Origin: Paracoccus sp. (in: a-proteobacteria)
Lineage (GTDB): Bacteria; Pseudomonadota; Alphaproteobacteria; Rhodobacterales; Rhodobacteraceae
Length of the DNA stretch: 64,000 nt
Assembly: GCF_030538755.1 (NCBI RefSeq)
Contig: NZ_JAUNTJ010000004.1
Span: 124,001-188,000 of the forward strand
Direction of reading: 5' to 3'
A program made the translations under genes and the position numbers. The notes beneath the pieces are model-generated. The model searched no databases. It saw only the letters and a list, made by a program, of their open reading frames with translations, and was not told the DNA's origin. Positions 23,726 to 32,615 of the stretch are shown here, in pieces (the first letter of the stretch is position 1; every line of letters begins with the position of its first letter).

Positions 23726-25470
23726 GTCACGCCTCCGCTTTGGCCACCTTCTTGTGCCTGCCGGATCTGATCGGCATTCTTGACCATGGATTTCAGCACC
23801 TCATCGCGCGGGCCAAAGGCGCGGCGGTTGCCCTGATCCAGCACCAGCAGCAGTTCACATTCCGAAATCGCCGCCGGGCGATGCGCCATGATGATAACAG
23901 CCCCGCCCCGCGCCTTGATCGAGCGGATCGCCTGATTCAGCGCCTCGGACCCCTGATTGTCGAGGTTCGAGTTCGGTTCATCCAGCACGAACAGCATCGG
24001 ATCAGGATAGAGCGCGCGCGCCAGTCCAACCCGCTGAATCTGCCCGCCCGACAGCCGCCCGCCCGCCTGCGTCACCGGCGTGTCATAGCCCTTGGGCAGG
24101 TCCAGAATCATCTGATGCGCCGCCGCCGCCTGCGCCGCGGCCACCACGCGCTGACCATTCGGTTCAGGCGCAAGCCGGGCGATATTTTCGGCGATGGTGC
24201 CATCGAACAAAGTCACGGTCTGCGGCAGATAACCGATCAGGTTGCCCAGCACGTCCTGATCGTATTGATCCAGCGTCGCGCCCCCCAGCCGGATCGAGCC
24301 GCCGGCAATCGGCCAGGCGCCAATCAGCGCGCGCGCCAGCGTCGTCTTGCCCGCGCCCGAGGGGCCGATAACACCGATCGCCTGCCCCGGCCCGACCGAA
24401 AAGCTGACCCCGCGCAACGTCGGCTGGTTCTGGCCGGGCGGCACCACGGTCAGGTTGCGCACGTCGATCTGCGCGGGCGGGCGCGGCAGCGGCGTGCGTT
24501 CGGGTTCCGGCGGGCGGCGGCTGAGCAGCTTTTCCAGCCGCCCCCAGCCATCTTGCGCGCGCTGAACCAGCGCCCATCCGCCGACGATCTGTTCAATCGG
24601 GGCCAAGGCCCGGCCCATCAGGATCGAGCTGGCAATCATCGCCCCCGGCGTCAGTTCCTGCTGCAACACCAGCCACGCACCGGCAGCCAGCATCGCGCTT
24701 TGCAGAAACAGGCGGAAGGTGCGGGAAAACACGGTAAAGGCGGTTGCGCGATCCGTGCCGCGCAGCGAATGGGCCGTCGCCTCGTCCCGCGCGACGCGCC
24801 AGCGGTGAAAGGCCGCCTTGCGCATCCCCAGCGAACCGATCAGTTCGCCTTCGTCGCGATACAGGTCTGACATGCGATCCGCCGCCTGCGCCGAGGCCGC
24901 GCCGCGTTGCAGCGGCTCGCGGTTGATCCATTGGTTCAGAAAGGTGGCGCAGACCAGAATCACGCAGCCGATCATCGCCACCACGCCCAGCAGCGGGTGG
25001 AAAATGAACACAGCCCCCATAAAGATCGGTGCCCAGGGCAGGTCGAACATCGCCATCAGCACGGGCGAAGAAATCAGTTGCTGCACCGATTGCAAGTCGC
25101 GGGTGCCGCCCTTGGCCACAGCCTCGCTGCCGGTGGCGATCCCGTCTTCCAGCGAGGCGGCAAAGACGCGCGATTCCAGCCGCGACTGAAACCGCGTCGC
25201 CAGGCGGTTCATCACCCGGCTGCGCGCGACATCCAGCAAGCCCATCAGAACAAACAGAAAAACCACCAGCGCGAACAGCGCGGTCAGCGTTTCCACCGAA
25301 CGCGACCCCAGCACGCGGTCATAGACCTGCATCATGAACAGCGGCCCGGTCAGCATCAGCAGGTTCACCGCCACCGAGAAAAGCCCGACGAAGCCCAGCA
25401 TCCACCAGCCTTCGGCCCGCGCCTGCCTGAGTTCCCTGCTGCCGTCATACATGCCCGGTGCCCGTGCCAT
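23722..25470 (-). CDS. Type I secretion ABC transporter (PrtD family)
   Basis: 582 residues: a six-helix exporter membrane domain (about 25-310) fused to an ABC ATPase with Walker A GPSGAGKTTLARAL, signature LSGGQIQRVGLARA, Walker B MLFVLDEPNSNLD and switch His in MAHRP. The length and lack of an N-terminal peptidase domain fit PrtD-type exporters of RTX proteases or glycine-rich repeat proteins. No outer-membrane channel or RTX-type substrate is encoded nearby, so partners must be elsewhere. Confidence 0.9.
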   Translation of the reverse strand: MARAPGMYDGSRELRQARAEGWWMLGFVGLFSVAVNLLMLTGPLFMMQVYDRVLGSRSVETLTALFALVVFLFVLMGLLDVARSRVMNRLATRFQSRLESRVFAASLEDGIATGSEAVAKGGTRDLQSVQQLISSPVLMAMFDLPWAPIFMGAVFIFHPLLGVVAMIGCVILVCATFLNQWINREPLQRGAASAQAADRMSDLYRDEGELIGSLGMRKAAFHRWRVARDEATAHSLRGTDRATAFTVFSRTFRLFLQSAMLAAGAWLVLQQELTPGAMIASSILMGRALAPIEQIVGGWALVQRAQDGWGRLEKLLSRRPPEPERTPLPRPPAQIDVRNLTVVPPGQNQPTLRGVSFSVGPGQAIGVIGPSGAGKTTLARALIGAWPIAGGSIRLGGATLDQYDQDVLGNLIGYLPQTVTLFDGTIAENIARLAPEPNGQRVVAAAQAAAAHQMILDLPKGYDTPVTQAGGRLSGGQIQRVGLARALYPDPMLFVLDEPNSNLDNQGSEALNQAIRSIKARGGAVIIMAHRPAAISECELLLVLDQGNRRAFGPRDEVLKSMVKNADQIRQAQEGGQSGGVT

Positions 25471-25663
25471 GCCTGTCTGCCCTGCCTTGTTCTGCGGGGA
25501 ATCGCCACCCCGTCATCGGATAACCGATCCACATCCCCGGCGACAGGCACCAGACCATGATTCGGCAATCAATTCGTACTTTTAATGCAGAAAGGTTAAG
25601 GACTTCACCAATTTTGCCTGTTTTTCGCTGGCCGCCGGCACCGACAAAAGGCGATCCCGCAAC

Positions 25664-25695
25664 AAAAAACGCCGCAACCCAAAGGTCGCGGCGTT
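25664..25695 (-). terminator. Terminator of the DUF465 gene
   Basis: AACGCCGC (25668-25675) pairs with GCGGCGTT (25688-25695). On the minus strand the stem is followed by TTTTTTG, 20 bases past the stop at 25716. Confidence 0.85.
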
Positions 25696-25715
25696 GCCTG
25701 CGATATGTGCTGATT

Positions 25716-25880
25716 TCAGTGGGTCAGACGACTGATCGCTTCCTTGATGCGCAGTTTTTCGCGTTTCATCTGGGCGATGGCAAAATCATCCGATCCGGGT
25801 CGTTTCTGTTCCTTTTCAACCGCTTCAGAAAGGTTCTGGTGTTTTTTGCGCAGTTCTTCGACATGGGAAGTAACCGACAT
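25716..25880 (-). CDS. YdcH family protein (DUF465)
   Basis: A 54-residue, mostly helical, charged protein (SVTSHVEELRKKHQNLSEAV at the start, KREKLRIKEAISRL at the end), typical of DUF465/YdcH. Function unknown. An excellent AAGGAGG lies just upstream of the ATG at 25880, and a longer frame starting earlier has no such site. It has its own terminator and is probably a well-expressed monocistronic gene. Confidence 0.87.
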   Translation of the reverse strand: MSVTSHVEELRKKHQNLSEAVEKEQKRPGSDDFAIAQMKREKLRIKEAISRLTH

Positions 25881-25953
25881 TCCATCCTCCTTGGCTGTTG
25901 TTCGGCAGATCAAGTCGAACACAAAACTCTGATTCTGTCATCAGACATTTACA

Positions 25954-26697
25954 TTACCAAAGGTTGATTTCCGTGGCGTCACGCAGGATGGCGGCGGCCA
26001 TATCGGTAAAATCTTCGCCATCTTGCAGATGCGCCACTGCCGCGTGCAGAATCAGCGGCGCGCGCAGGCGCAAGGGGCCGCGCGCGCCCTTGCGCATTCC
26101 GACAAGAACCCGGCCCGCATCGCGCCCCGCACGGGCGCTGAGCGGCAGGATCGACAGATCCCCGGCGCGCCCGGCGACCGCCGCCAGCACATCGGCCAGG
26201 CGATCCGCGCGCAGCACCAGCACCATCCGCCCCCCTGACCGCAATCGCCGCAAGCCCGCGTCGATCCACAGATGCAGCGGCGTATCCTCGTGCCGGGCAT
26301 CGGCGCGGCCCGTATCCGGGGCACGGGTTCCGGCGGCGAAAAATGGTGGATTTGCAATCACATGGTCAAAGCTCTGCCCCCGCAACGCGACCGGCATGGC
26401 GGCCAGATCGCCGGTCAGCACCCGCAGCGCGATGCCATTTGTCACCGCATTGCGTTCGGCCAGCGCGGCGTAATCTGCCTGCCGCTCGATCCCGGTCAGC
26501 ACCGCACCCGGCACCCGCGCGCCGATGCACAGGCTGGCCACACCGGCACCGCAGCCCAGCTCCAGCACCGTTTCGCCCGCCTGCACCGGGCAGGCCGCCG
26601 CCAGCATCACCGCATCCGCCCCGGCGCGATAGCCCTGCACAGGCTGGGTGATCCGCAGCCGACCGCCCAGAAAGCCATCCTCACGCAGCATGGTCAT
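25954..26697 (-). CDS. TrmN6-like tRNA1(Val) adenine N6-methyltransferase family protein
   Basis: 247 residues, class I SAM-dependent methyltransferase. The SAM-binding loop is VLELGCGAGVASL near residue 45 and the adenine-N6 motif is NPPFF in HVIANPPFF. The N-terminus LGGRLRITQPVQGYRAGADAV is the YfiC/TrmN6 pattern. It likely methylates an adenine in tRNA or rRNA; the target cannot be read from sequence. It overlaps the DUF2007 gene by ATGA. Confidence 0.83.
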   Translation of the reverse strand: MTMLREDGFLGGRLRITQPVQGYRAGADAVMLAAACPVQAGETVLELGCGAGVASLCIGARVPGAVLTGIERQADYAALAERNAVTNGIALRVLTGDLAAMPVALRGQSFDHVIANPPFFAAGTRAPDTGRADARHEDTPLHLWIDAGLRRLRSGGRMVLVLRADRLADVLAAVAGRAGDLSILPLSARAGRDAGRVLVGMRKGARGPLRLRAPLILHAAVAHLQDGEDFTDMAAAILRDATEINLW

Positions 26698-26903
26698 TCA
26701 ATCAGCCCGGCGTCACGCAGCACCGCGCGGGCCATGAACGCATCGCGATCCGCCACCATCAGCCGCCGTGGCAGGATACCGATCGAGCCGTCCAGCACGC
26801 TCATATGCCGGTCCAGTTCAAAGGTGGGAATGTCCTCGGCTTGCAGCAGCGCCTGCGCGTGTGACAGCAAAACCGGGTCGGTGGTGCGCAGCAGTTCGAT
26901 CAT
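26694..26903 (-). CDS. DUF2007 putative signal-transducing protein
   Basis: 69 residues with the DUF2007 pattern: MIELLRTTDPVLLSHAQALL, a central DRHMSVLDGSIG and a C-terminal LMVADRD segment. These small proteins resemble PII-like folds but no activity is known. The start at 26903 matches the family; the longer open frame upstream is antisense to the polyprenyl synthase. It is first of a two-gene unit with the methyltransferase. Confidence 0.8.
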   Translation of the reverse strand: MIELLRTTDPVLLSHAQALLQAEDIPTFELDRHMSVLDGSIGILPRRLMVADRDAFMARAVLRDAGLIE

Positions 26904-26981
26904 GGCTGCGACGTTAGGCCGTGGTTGCGCAATTGTCGATGCCGTGGCAATGGGTTGCCGCAAAGGCAAAGAGGTCTGGAC

Positions 26982-27977
26982 GTGAACGATACCGCCCTGA
27001 AACCGCTGGACCGGCTTGGCGCGACGCTGGCCCCCGAAATGGCCGCCGTCGATGCGCTGATCCGCGACCGCATGGCCAGCCAGCACGCCGCCCGCATCCC
27101 CGAGGTGACGGCCCATCTGGTCGGCGCGGGCGGCAAGCGGCTGCGCCCGCTGCTGACGCTGGCCGCAGCGAAAATGCTGGGTTATCAGGGTGATGCGCAT
27201 GTTCTGCTGGCAACAGCGGTCGAGTTTATCCACACTGCCACCCTGCTGCATGATGATGTGGTGGACGAAAGCCGCCAGCGGCGCGGGCGGCCCACGGCGA
27301 ACCTGCTGTGGGACAATAAATCCAGCGTTCTGGTGGGGGATTACCTGTTCGGGCGCTCGTTCCAGTTGATGGTGGAAACCGGCAGCCTGCGCGTGCTGGA
27401 TATTCTGGCCAATGCCGCCGCCGTGATTTCCGAAGGCGAGGTGCTGCAACTGACCGCCGCCCAGGACCTGCGCACGGACGAGCCGATCTATCTGCAAATC
27501 GTGCGCGGCAAGACCGCCGCGCTGTTTTCCGCCGCGACCGAGGCCGGGGCCGTGGTCGCCGGAGCGCCCCAAGATCAGGTGGCGGCGCTGCACGATTACG
27601 GCGATGCGCTGGGGATCGCGTTCCAGATCGCCGATGATCTGCTGGATTACGGCGGCACCAGCGAAACCATCGGCAAGAACACCGGCGACGATTTCCGCGA
27701 ACGCAAGCTGACGCTGCCGGTCATCAAGGCCGTGGCGCTTGCCGATGAGGAAGAACGCGCCTTTTGGCAGCGGACCATCGAAAAGGGCGATCAGCGCGAT
27801 GGCGATCTGGAACAGGCGCTGCGGATCATGCACGGCCACGGTGCGTTGGATGCCGCGCGCCGCGATGCGCTGGACTGGTCTGCCCGCGCGCGCGCGGCGC
27901 TGACCGCCCTGCCCGACGGCGACATCCGGGGCATCCTGTCGGATCTGGCCGATTACGTCGTCGCCCGCGTGGCCTGA
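26982..27977 (+). CDS. ddsA: Polyprenyl (decaprenyl/octaprenyl) diphosphate synthase
   Basis: 331 residues. Both Asp-rich motifs are present: LLHDDVVDESRQRRG and IADDLLDYGG, with the substrate lysine block GAGGKRLRPLL. It makes the isoprenoid side chain of ubiquinone. In Rhodobacteraceae this is usually Q-10, hence decaprenyl is the likeliest product; chain length is inference. The GTG start at 26982 follows AGAGG and matches the family N-terminus. It diverges from DUF2007 and ends in a strong terminator. Confidence 0.88.
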   Translation: MNDTALKPLDRLGATLAPEMAAVDALIRDRMASQHAARIPEVTAHLVGAGGKRLRPLLTLAAAKMLGYQGDAHVLLATAVEFIHTATLLHDDVVDESRQRRGRPTANLLWDNKSSVLVGDYLFGRSFQLMVETGSLRVLDILANAAAVISEGEVLQLTAAQDLRTDEPIYLQIVRGKTAALFSAATEAGAVVAGAPQDQVAALHDYGDALGIAFQIADDLLDYGGTSETIGKNTGDDFRERKLTLPVIKAVALADEEERAFWQRTIEKGDQRDGDLEQALRIMHGHGALDAARRDALDWSARARAALTALPDGDIRGILSDLADYVVARVA

Positions 27978-27997
27978 TCCGGTCTTTCGGAATGACG

Positions 27998-28021
27998 AAA
28001 GGCCCCCGTTCGGGGGCCTTT
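27998..28021. terminator. Bidirectional terminator between ddsA and amtB
   Basis: AAAGGCCCCCG (27998-28008), loop TT, CGGGGGCCTTT (28011-28021): an 11-bp stem with A and T tails that can serve both convergent genes. Confidence 0.85.
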
Positions 28022-28043
28022 GCCATATTCAGCGGACCAATGG

Positions 28044-29390
28044 TCACGAGTTATAGGCGTTCTCGCCATGGGTGGTCAGGTCAAGACCCTGACGCTCATC
28101 GTTTTGCGCCACGCGCAGGCCCGTGACCGCCTTGACGATATAGATCGCCACCAGCGACACCACCGCCGACCAGATGATCGCAATCACCACACCCAGCACC
28201 TGCACATAAAGCTGTTCGCCCATCGACACGTCCACGCCCTGACCGCCAAAGGCCGGGAACACGAACACGCCGGTCAGAACCGCGCCGATGATGCCGCCGA
28301 CGCCATGGATGCCGAACACGTCAAAGCTGTCGTCGATGCCGATGCGCGACTTCATGCTGTTGACGAACCACATGCAGGCCAGCCCGGTGATCGCGCCGAT
28401 GGCAATCGCCCCCATCGGCCCGACAAAGCCCGCCGCCGGAGTCACGCCGACCAGACCGGCAATCGCCCCGGACACGCCGCCCAGCAAGGACGGATGACCG
28501 CGCAGCACCCATTCGCCAAAGGCCCATGCCAGCGCCGCCGCCGCCGTCGCGACCACCGTGTTCACCACCGCCAGCGCGGCAATGCCGTCTGCCGCCAGCG
28601 CCGAACCGGCGTTGAACCCGAACCAGCCCATCCACAGCAGCGCCGCGCCGATAAAGGTAAAGGTCAGGTTATGCGGGGCCATCAGCTCGCGCCCGTAACC
28701 GATCCGCGGACCGGCCACATAGGCCGCCACCAGACCGGCCACACCGGCGTTGATGTGAATCACCGTCCCGCCCGCGAAATCCAGTGCACCGTGCTGGAAC
28801 AGATAGCCGCCCGACTGCCAGACCATGTGGCAGATCGGCAGATAGGACAGCACGAACCAGATCAGGCAGAACAGCAGGACTGCGCTGAACTTCATCCGCT
28901 CGGCCGTGGCGCCGACGATCAGCGCGGTGGCGATGCAGGCAAAGGCAAGCTGGAACACGACGAAGTTATATTCGTAGATGTCCCCCTCCAGCGTATCCAC
29001 CGAGATACCCGACAGGAACATCTTGGACAGATCGCCGATAAAGGCGCTGACACCGCCGTTTTCCGCACCGGTAAAGGCCAGCGAATAGCCAAACATCACC
29101 CACAACAGCGCCACGATGCAGAAAACGGTAAACACCTGCATCAGCACCGACAGCATGTTCTTGCCACGGGCCAGCCCGCCATAGAACAGCGCCAACCCCG
29201 GCACGCTCATCAGCATGACAAGGATCGCCGAGACCATCACCCAGGTCACATTGCCGGTATCGGCAACCGGCACCACCGCAACGGCGGCTTCCGTCACGGT
29301 TTCGATCACCGGGGCGGCGGCTTCCTGAGCCAAAGCGGGCAACGCGGGCAGCGCAGCCATCGGCACGGATGTTAACAAAGCTTTGTTCAT
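28044..29390 (-). CDS. amtB: Ammonium transporter AmtB
   Basis: 448 residues with a signal-like N-terminus (cleavage near ALA, residue 21) and eleven membrane helices. Pore landmarks are visible: His in LPICHMVWQ and the GIHGVGGIIG helix, plus FDVFGIHG. It conducts ammonia/ammonium under nitrogen limitation. It usually follows the PII gene glnK; none is present upstream here, and no sigma-54 site was recognised in the 266-base gap to the PBP gene. Confidence 0.93.
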   Translation of the reverse strand: MNKALLTSVPMAALPALPALAQEAAAPVIETVTEAAVAVVPVADTGNVTWVMVSAILVMLMSVPGLALFYGGLARGKNMLSVLMQVFTVFCIVALLWVMFGYSLAFTGAENGGVSAFIGDLSKMFLSGISVDTLEGDIYEYNFVVFQLAFACIATALIVGATAERMKFSAVLLFCLIWFVLSYLPICHMVWQSGGYLFQHGALDFAGGTVIHINAGVAGLVAAYVAGPRIGYGRELMAPHNLTFTFIGAALLWMGWFGFNAGSALAADGIAALAVVNTVVATAAAALAWAFGEWVLRGHPSLLGGVSGAIAGLVGVTPAAGFVGPMGAIAIGAITGLACMWFVNSMKSRIGIDDSFDVFGIHGVGGIIGAVLTGVFVFPAFGGQGVDVSMGEQLYVQVLGVVIAIIWSAVVSLVAIYIVKAVTGLRVAQNDERQGLDLTTHGENAYNS

Positions 29391-29656
29391 CGTCTCACCT
29401 GTCTTGAAGCGGGCAGCCGGAAGGGCCGCGTTTCCTCTTTTTGATCGTCAGCGGGCGGGGCGATGCACAAGAACAGGGCGCAGCGCCGCAGCGCAGAAAA
29501 CCGGATTGCGCAAAAAACAGGCTGTCTGTAGGCGCAATGCCCGCGCGCCGCGCAGATCACAGATCGGTAAGCCGAGTTTCCATACAGCGATTCTTGCGCT
29601 ATGCTACCTTTTCAAAGAGCCGGAAAACCGGCGGGCAGCGAACACAGGCACAACGC

Positions 29657-31942
29657 ATGAAACGACCCACCGGGACGCCCAGACGGGCGGGCAAAGGCCC
29701 CGTCGCCGACAAGCGCGACTTTGCCACCACCGAAAAGCCCAAGCGCCACACCCCGCGCCAGAAAAACCGGCGCGGCAATATGGTGACGCGCGGCGTGGCG
29801 GGCATGGTTGTGCTGGTCTGGCGCATCCTGTGGGGCAGCGCATGGCGGCTGGCACTGGTGCTGGCGCTGATCCTGTTTGGCGCAACGGCCTATTATTACA
29901 ACACCCTGCCCCAGGCGGCGGCACTGTTCGATGGCCGCGCGCGCGGCTCTGTCACGATGCTGGACCGCGATGGCGGGGTGTTCGCGTGGCGCGGCGAAAC
30001 ATTCGGCACGGTATCGTCCGACAAGATCGCCCCGGTGCTGAAAAACGCCGTCATCGCGACCGAGGACCGGCGCTTTTACAATCACCTTGGCGTCGATCCA
30101 CGCGGCATCGCCGGGGCGATGCGCAACAATATTCAGGCCGGGCGCGGCGCGTTCGAGGGCGCGGGCGGATCGACCATCACCGTGCAGGTGGCCAAACTGC
30201 TGTGCCTTGGCCAGACCTTCGACCCGACCCAGTGGAAGGACGAGGCCGAATTCGAACAGGATTGCCGCGTCAGCAGCCTGTGGCGCAAGGTCAAAGAGGT
30301 GCCCTATGCCTTTGCGCTGGAGGCCAAATACTCCAAGGATGAAATCCTGAACATCTATATGAACCGGTCCTATCTTGGCGCCGGTGCGCGCGGGTTCGAG
30401 GCCGCCTCGCAGCGTTACTTCAACAAACCCGCCAGCGACGTGACCGCCCCCGAAGCGGCGATGCTGGCCGGTGCCCTGCGCGCCCCCAGCCGCTATGCCC
30501 CGACCGCGAATCTGCAACGCGCACAGGATCGCGCCAACGTGATTCTGGGCCTGATGCACGAAGAGGGCTATCTGAACGACGCCGAACTGACGCAGGCGCG
30601 CGCCAACCCCGCCACGCTGTCGCGGGCAGCAGCCGCGCGGGCGGGCGGCTATTTCGCCGATTGGGTGATGGATTCCGGCCCCGGCTTCCTGACCAGCGAA
30701 ACCACCGAGGATGTGACCATCCGCACCACCTTTGACCAGGGCATTCAACGCGCGGCGGAACGTGCGCTGGCGCGGGTGTTCGACGAAAAGGTCAAGGACG
30801 GCTCCAAGGCGCAGGCCGCCGTCGTGGTGATGAGCGCGGACGGCGCCGTGCGCGCAATGATCGGCGGGCGCGATAACGTGGCCGCAGGCACCTTTAACCG
30901 CGCCACGCAGGCGAAACGGCAAACCGGGTCGTCGTTCAAGCCCTTCGTCTTTGCCGCCGCGCTGAACGCCGGTTACACGCCCGACAGCCGGGTTCTGGAT
31001 GCGCCGCTGACGATCAGCATCCGCGGCTCGGCCCCGTGGACGCCGCAGAACTATACCCGCCGTCACCGCGGCGAAATCAGCCTGACCACCGCGCTGGCCA
31101 ATTCGATCAACACCGCCACCATCCGCCTGCAAGAGGCCGTCGGCCGGGCCGAGGTGCGCCGCGTGGCCCAAGCCTTTGGCGTGGCCAGCGACCTGACCAC
31201 CAGCCCGTCGCTGGGGCTGGGGGCGTCCGAATCGACGCTGCTGGAAATGACCGGCGCCTATGCCGGCATCCGCAACGGCGGCACCGCCGTGCATCCCTAT
31301 GGCCTGATCGAGCTGCGCATCAAGGGCGATGGTGCCCCGCTGATGGGGCAAGCCGGGGGGCTGGGGCAGCAGGTCATTTCCAACCGCGCGGCCGGACAGT
31401 TGATCTTCATGATGGAGCAGGTGATCCAGAACGGCACCGGCACCCGCGCGAAACTGCCCGGCAACCGCCCGGCAGCGGGCAAGACCGGCACCACCTCATC
31501 CTATCGCGATGCGTGGTTCATCGGCTTTACCCAGCAATATGTGACCGGCGTCTGGATGGGCTATGACGACAACACCCCGCTGAATGACGTGACCGGCGGC
31601 GGTCTGCCAGCCGAGATCTGGCAGGCGGTGATGGCCGAAATCCACGACGGCCTGCCGGTCGAACCGCTGCTGGCCGTTTCGCCCGATGGCGGCGGGCTGA
31701 TTATCTTGCAGGGCGAGGGGATGCCCACGGTCGTCACCTCGGGCAGCGCGCAAGACCCGCTGGCCGCCGCCTTGGCACAGGCGATCGCGCCCGAACAGGC
31801 CAGCAGCGCCACCGTCACCAACGCCCCTGCCCCGCCCGGCACCGCACCGCAAACCCCCGCCAGCAGCACCAGCGCAGGCAGCACCCCCGAGGTGCCCGCC
31901 GATGACGCACTGGCCGACGCGCTGCGGGGGATATTGAACTGA
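29657..31942 (+). CDS. Class A penicillin-binding protein (transglycosylase/transpeptidase)
   Basis: 761 residues: basic cytoplasmic tail, membrane helix (about 62-80), GT51 domain with catalytic Glu136 in ATEDRRFYNHLG and GGSTITVQVAKLL, then a transpeptidase domain with SxxK in TGSSFKPF, SxN in ANSINTAT and KTGT in AGKTGTTSS. The C-terminal ~70 residues are Pro/Ser/Thr-rich. Between the GGSTIT block and RKVKE is an insert of ~27 residues (about 183-209) bounded by Cys183 and Cys203, absent from typical PBP1a. It polymerises and crosslinks peptidoglycan. The start at 29657 precedes a plausible cytoplasmic tail. Confidence 0.92.
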   Translation: MKRPTGTPRRAGKGPVADKRDFATTEKPKRHTPRQKNRRGNMVTRGVAGMVVLVWRILWGSAWRLALVLALILFGATAYYYNTLPQAAALFDGRARGSVTMLDRDGGVFAWRGETFGTVSSDKIAPVLKNAVIATEDRRFYNHLGVDPRGIAGAMRNNIQAGRGAFEGAGGSTITVQVAKLLCLGQTFDPTQWKDEAEFEQDCRVSSLWRKVKEVPYAFALEAKYSKDEILNIYMNRSYLGAGARGFEAASQRYFNKPASDVTAPEAAMLAGALRAPSRYAPTANLQRAQDRANVILGLMHEEGYLNDAELTQARANPATLSRAAAARAGGYFADWVMDSGPGFLTSETTEDVTIRTTFDQGIQRAAERALARVFDEKVKDGSKAQAAVVVMSADGAVRAMIGGRDNVAAGTFNRATQAKRQTGSSFKPFVFAAALNAGYTPDSRVLDAPLTISIRGSAPWTPQNYTRRHRGEISLTTALANSINTATIRLQEAVGRAEVRRVAQAFGVASDLTTSPSLGLGASESTLLEMTGAYAGIRNGGTAVHPYGLIELRIKGDGAPLMGQAGGLGQQVISNRAAGQLIFMMEQVIQNGTGTRAKLPGNRPAAGKTGTTSSYRDAWFIGFTQQYVTGVWMGYDDNTPLNDVTGGGLPAEIWQAVMAEIHDGLPVEPLLAVSPDGGGLIILQGEGMPTVVTSGSAQDPLAAALAQAIAPEQASSATVTNAPAPPGTAPQTPASSTSAGSTPEVPADDALADALRGILN

Positions 31943-32615
31943 GGCCGGGGCGCGGGCTTCCCTCGCGCCTCGGCTGATGCAGGCATCGGTGGCTATGCCG
32001 GTCAATTGCGGGGGCGGGCGACGTGGGGGCCTGATTGCCACGCTCATGCAGGGGGGGCGGGCCGCCGGCGAAGCGTTACTGCTTTCGGACCGAAACGGAT
32101 CGGGATACCGCGTCTTGCCGTCCGAGGATAAGGCGGGCCGCAATCCTGCCTGTGAAGTTGAGGCTGCCCAAGGCTTCCCCGTGCAGAGCTTGCGCAAAAG
32201 CAAACCCAACAGTTCATCGGCTCAGCAAGCTGGCGCATCCCCAGACGGCTTTAACCAATTTCGTCCGCTTGAGGGCGGCTTCAGCCTGCCAATGCAGCAT
32301 AGAAAATGATCGGCGCTCCTTAGCCGAACCGGCATTTCCAGCGCACGATCAACGGCAGCGCGATCATCGCCGAACATTGACGGCATGACCATCAAAGCCC
32401 CCTGTTAACGCAGCGCCAAGAACAGCCCCATGTCTGGCCAGTCCAAGAATGCTGACAATACACCCCATGCAGCCTTGGCACCGAACCCCATTCGCAGACT
32501 GACCGCCGCCGAAGCACACCTTGCCGCGCCAGTCAGCACCATCGGTTTCGCCACAGCATTGGCCCAACGCAAAAAGGCCCGCGCGGGGCGGGCCTTTCGT
32601 GCATCTTTACATCAA
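31943..32615. other. 673-base gap without a recognisable gene
   Basis: Only short, overlapping open frames on both strands, none with a convincing start, ribosome site or family signature. Base composition is somewhat lower in GC than the neighbours between about 32160 and 32450. It may hold the remains of a lost gene or element. The right end (32571-32597) is the phbB terminator. Confidence 0.5.
32571..32597 (-). terminator. Terminator of phbB
   Basis: AAAGGCCCGC (32573-32582) pairs with GCGGGCCTTT (32588-32597). Read on the minus strand it ends in TTTTT, 19 bases past the phbB stop. Confidence 0.85.

Noticed and set aside
29391-29656. Sigma-54 or NtrC site in front of amtB
   Set aside because: Partial resemblance only; no GG-N10-GC promoter core with proper flanks was found.
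29612-31351. Long antisense open frame over the PBP gene
   Set aside because: Composition artefact of a GC-rich gene; the sense strand has a full set of PBP motifs.
31977-32309. 110-codon open frame after the PBP gene
   Set aside because: No ribosome site, no family pattern, and unusual composition; kept only as part of the unassigned gap.
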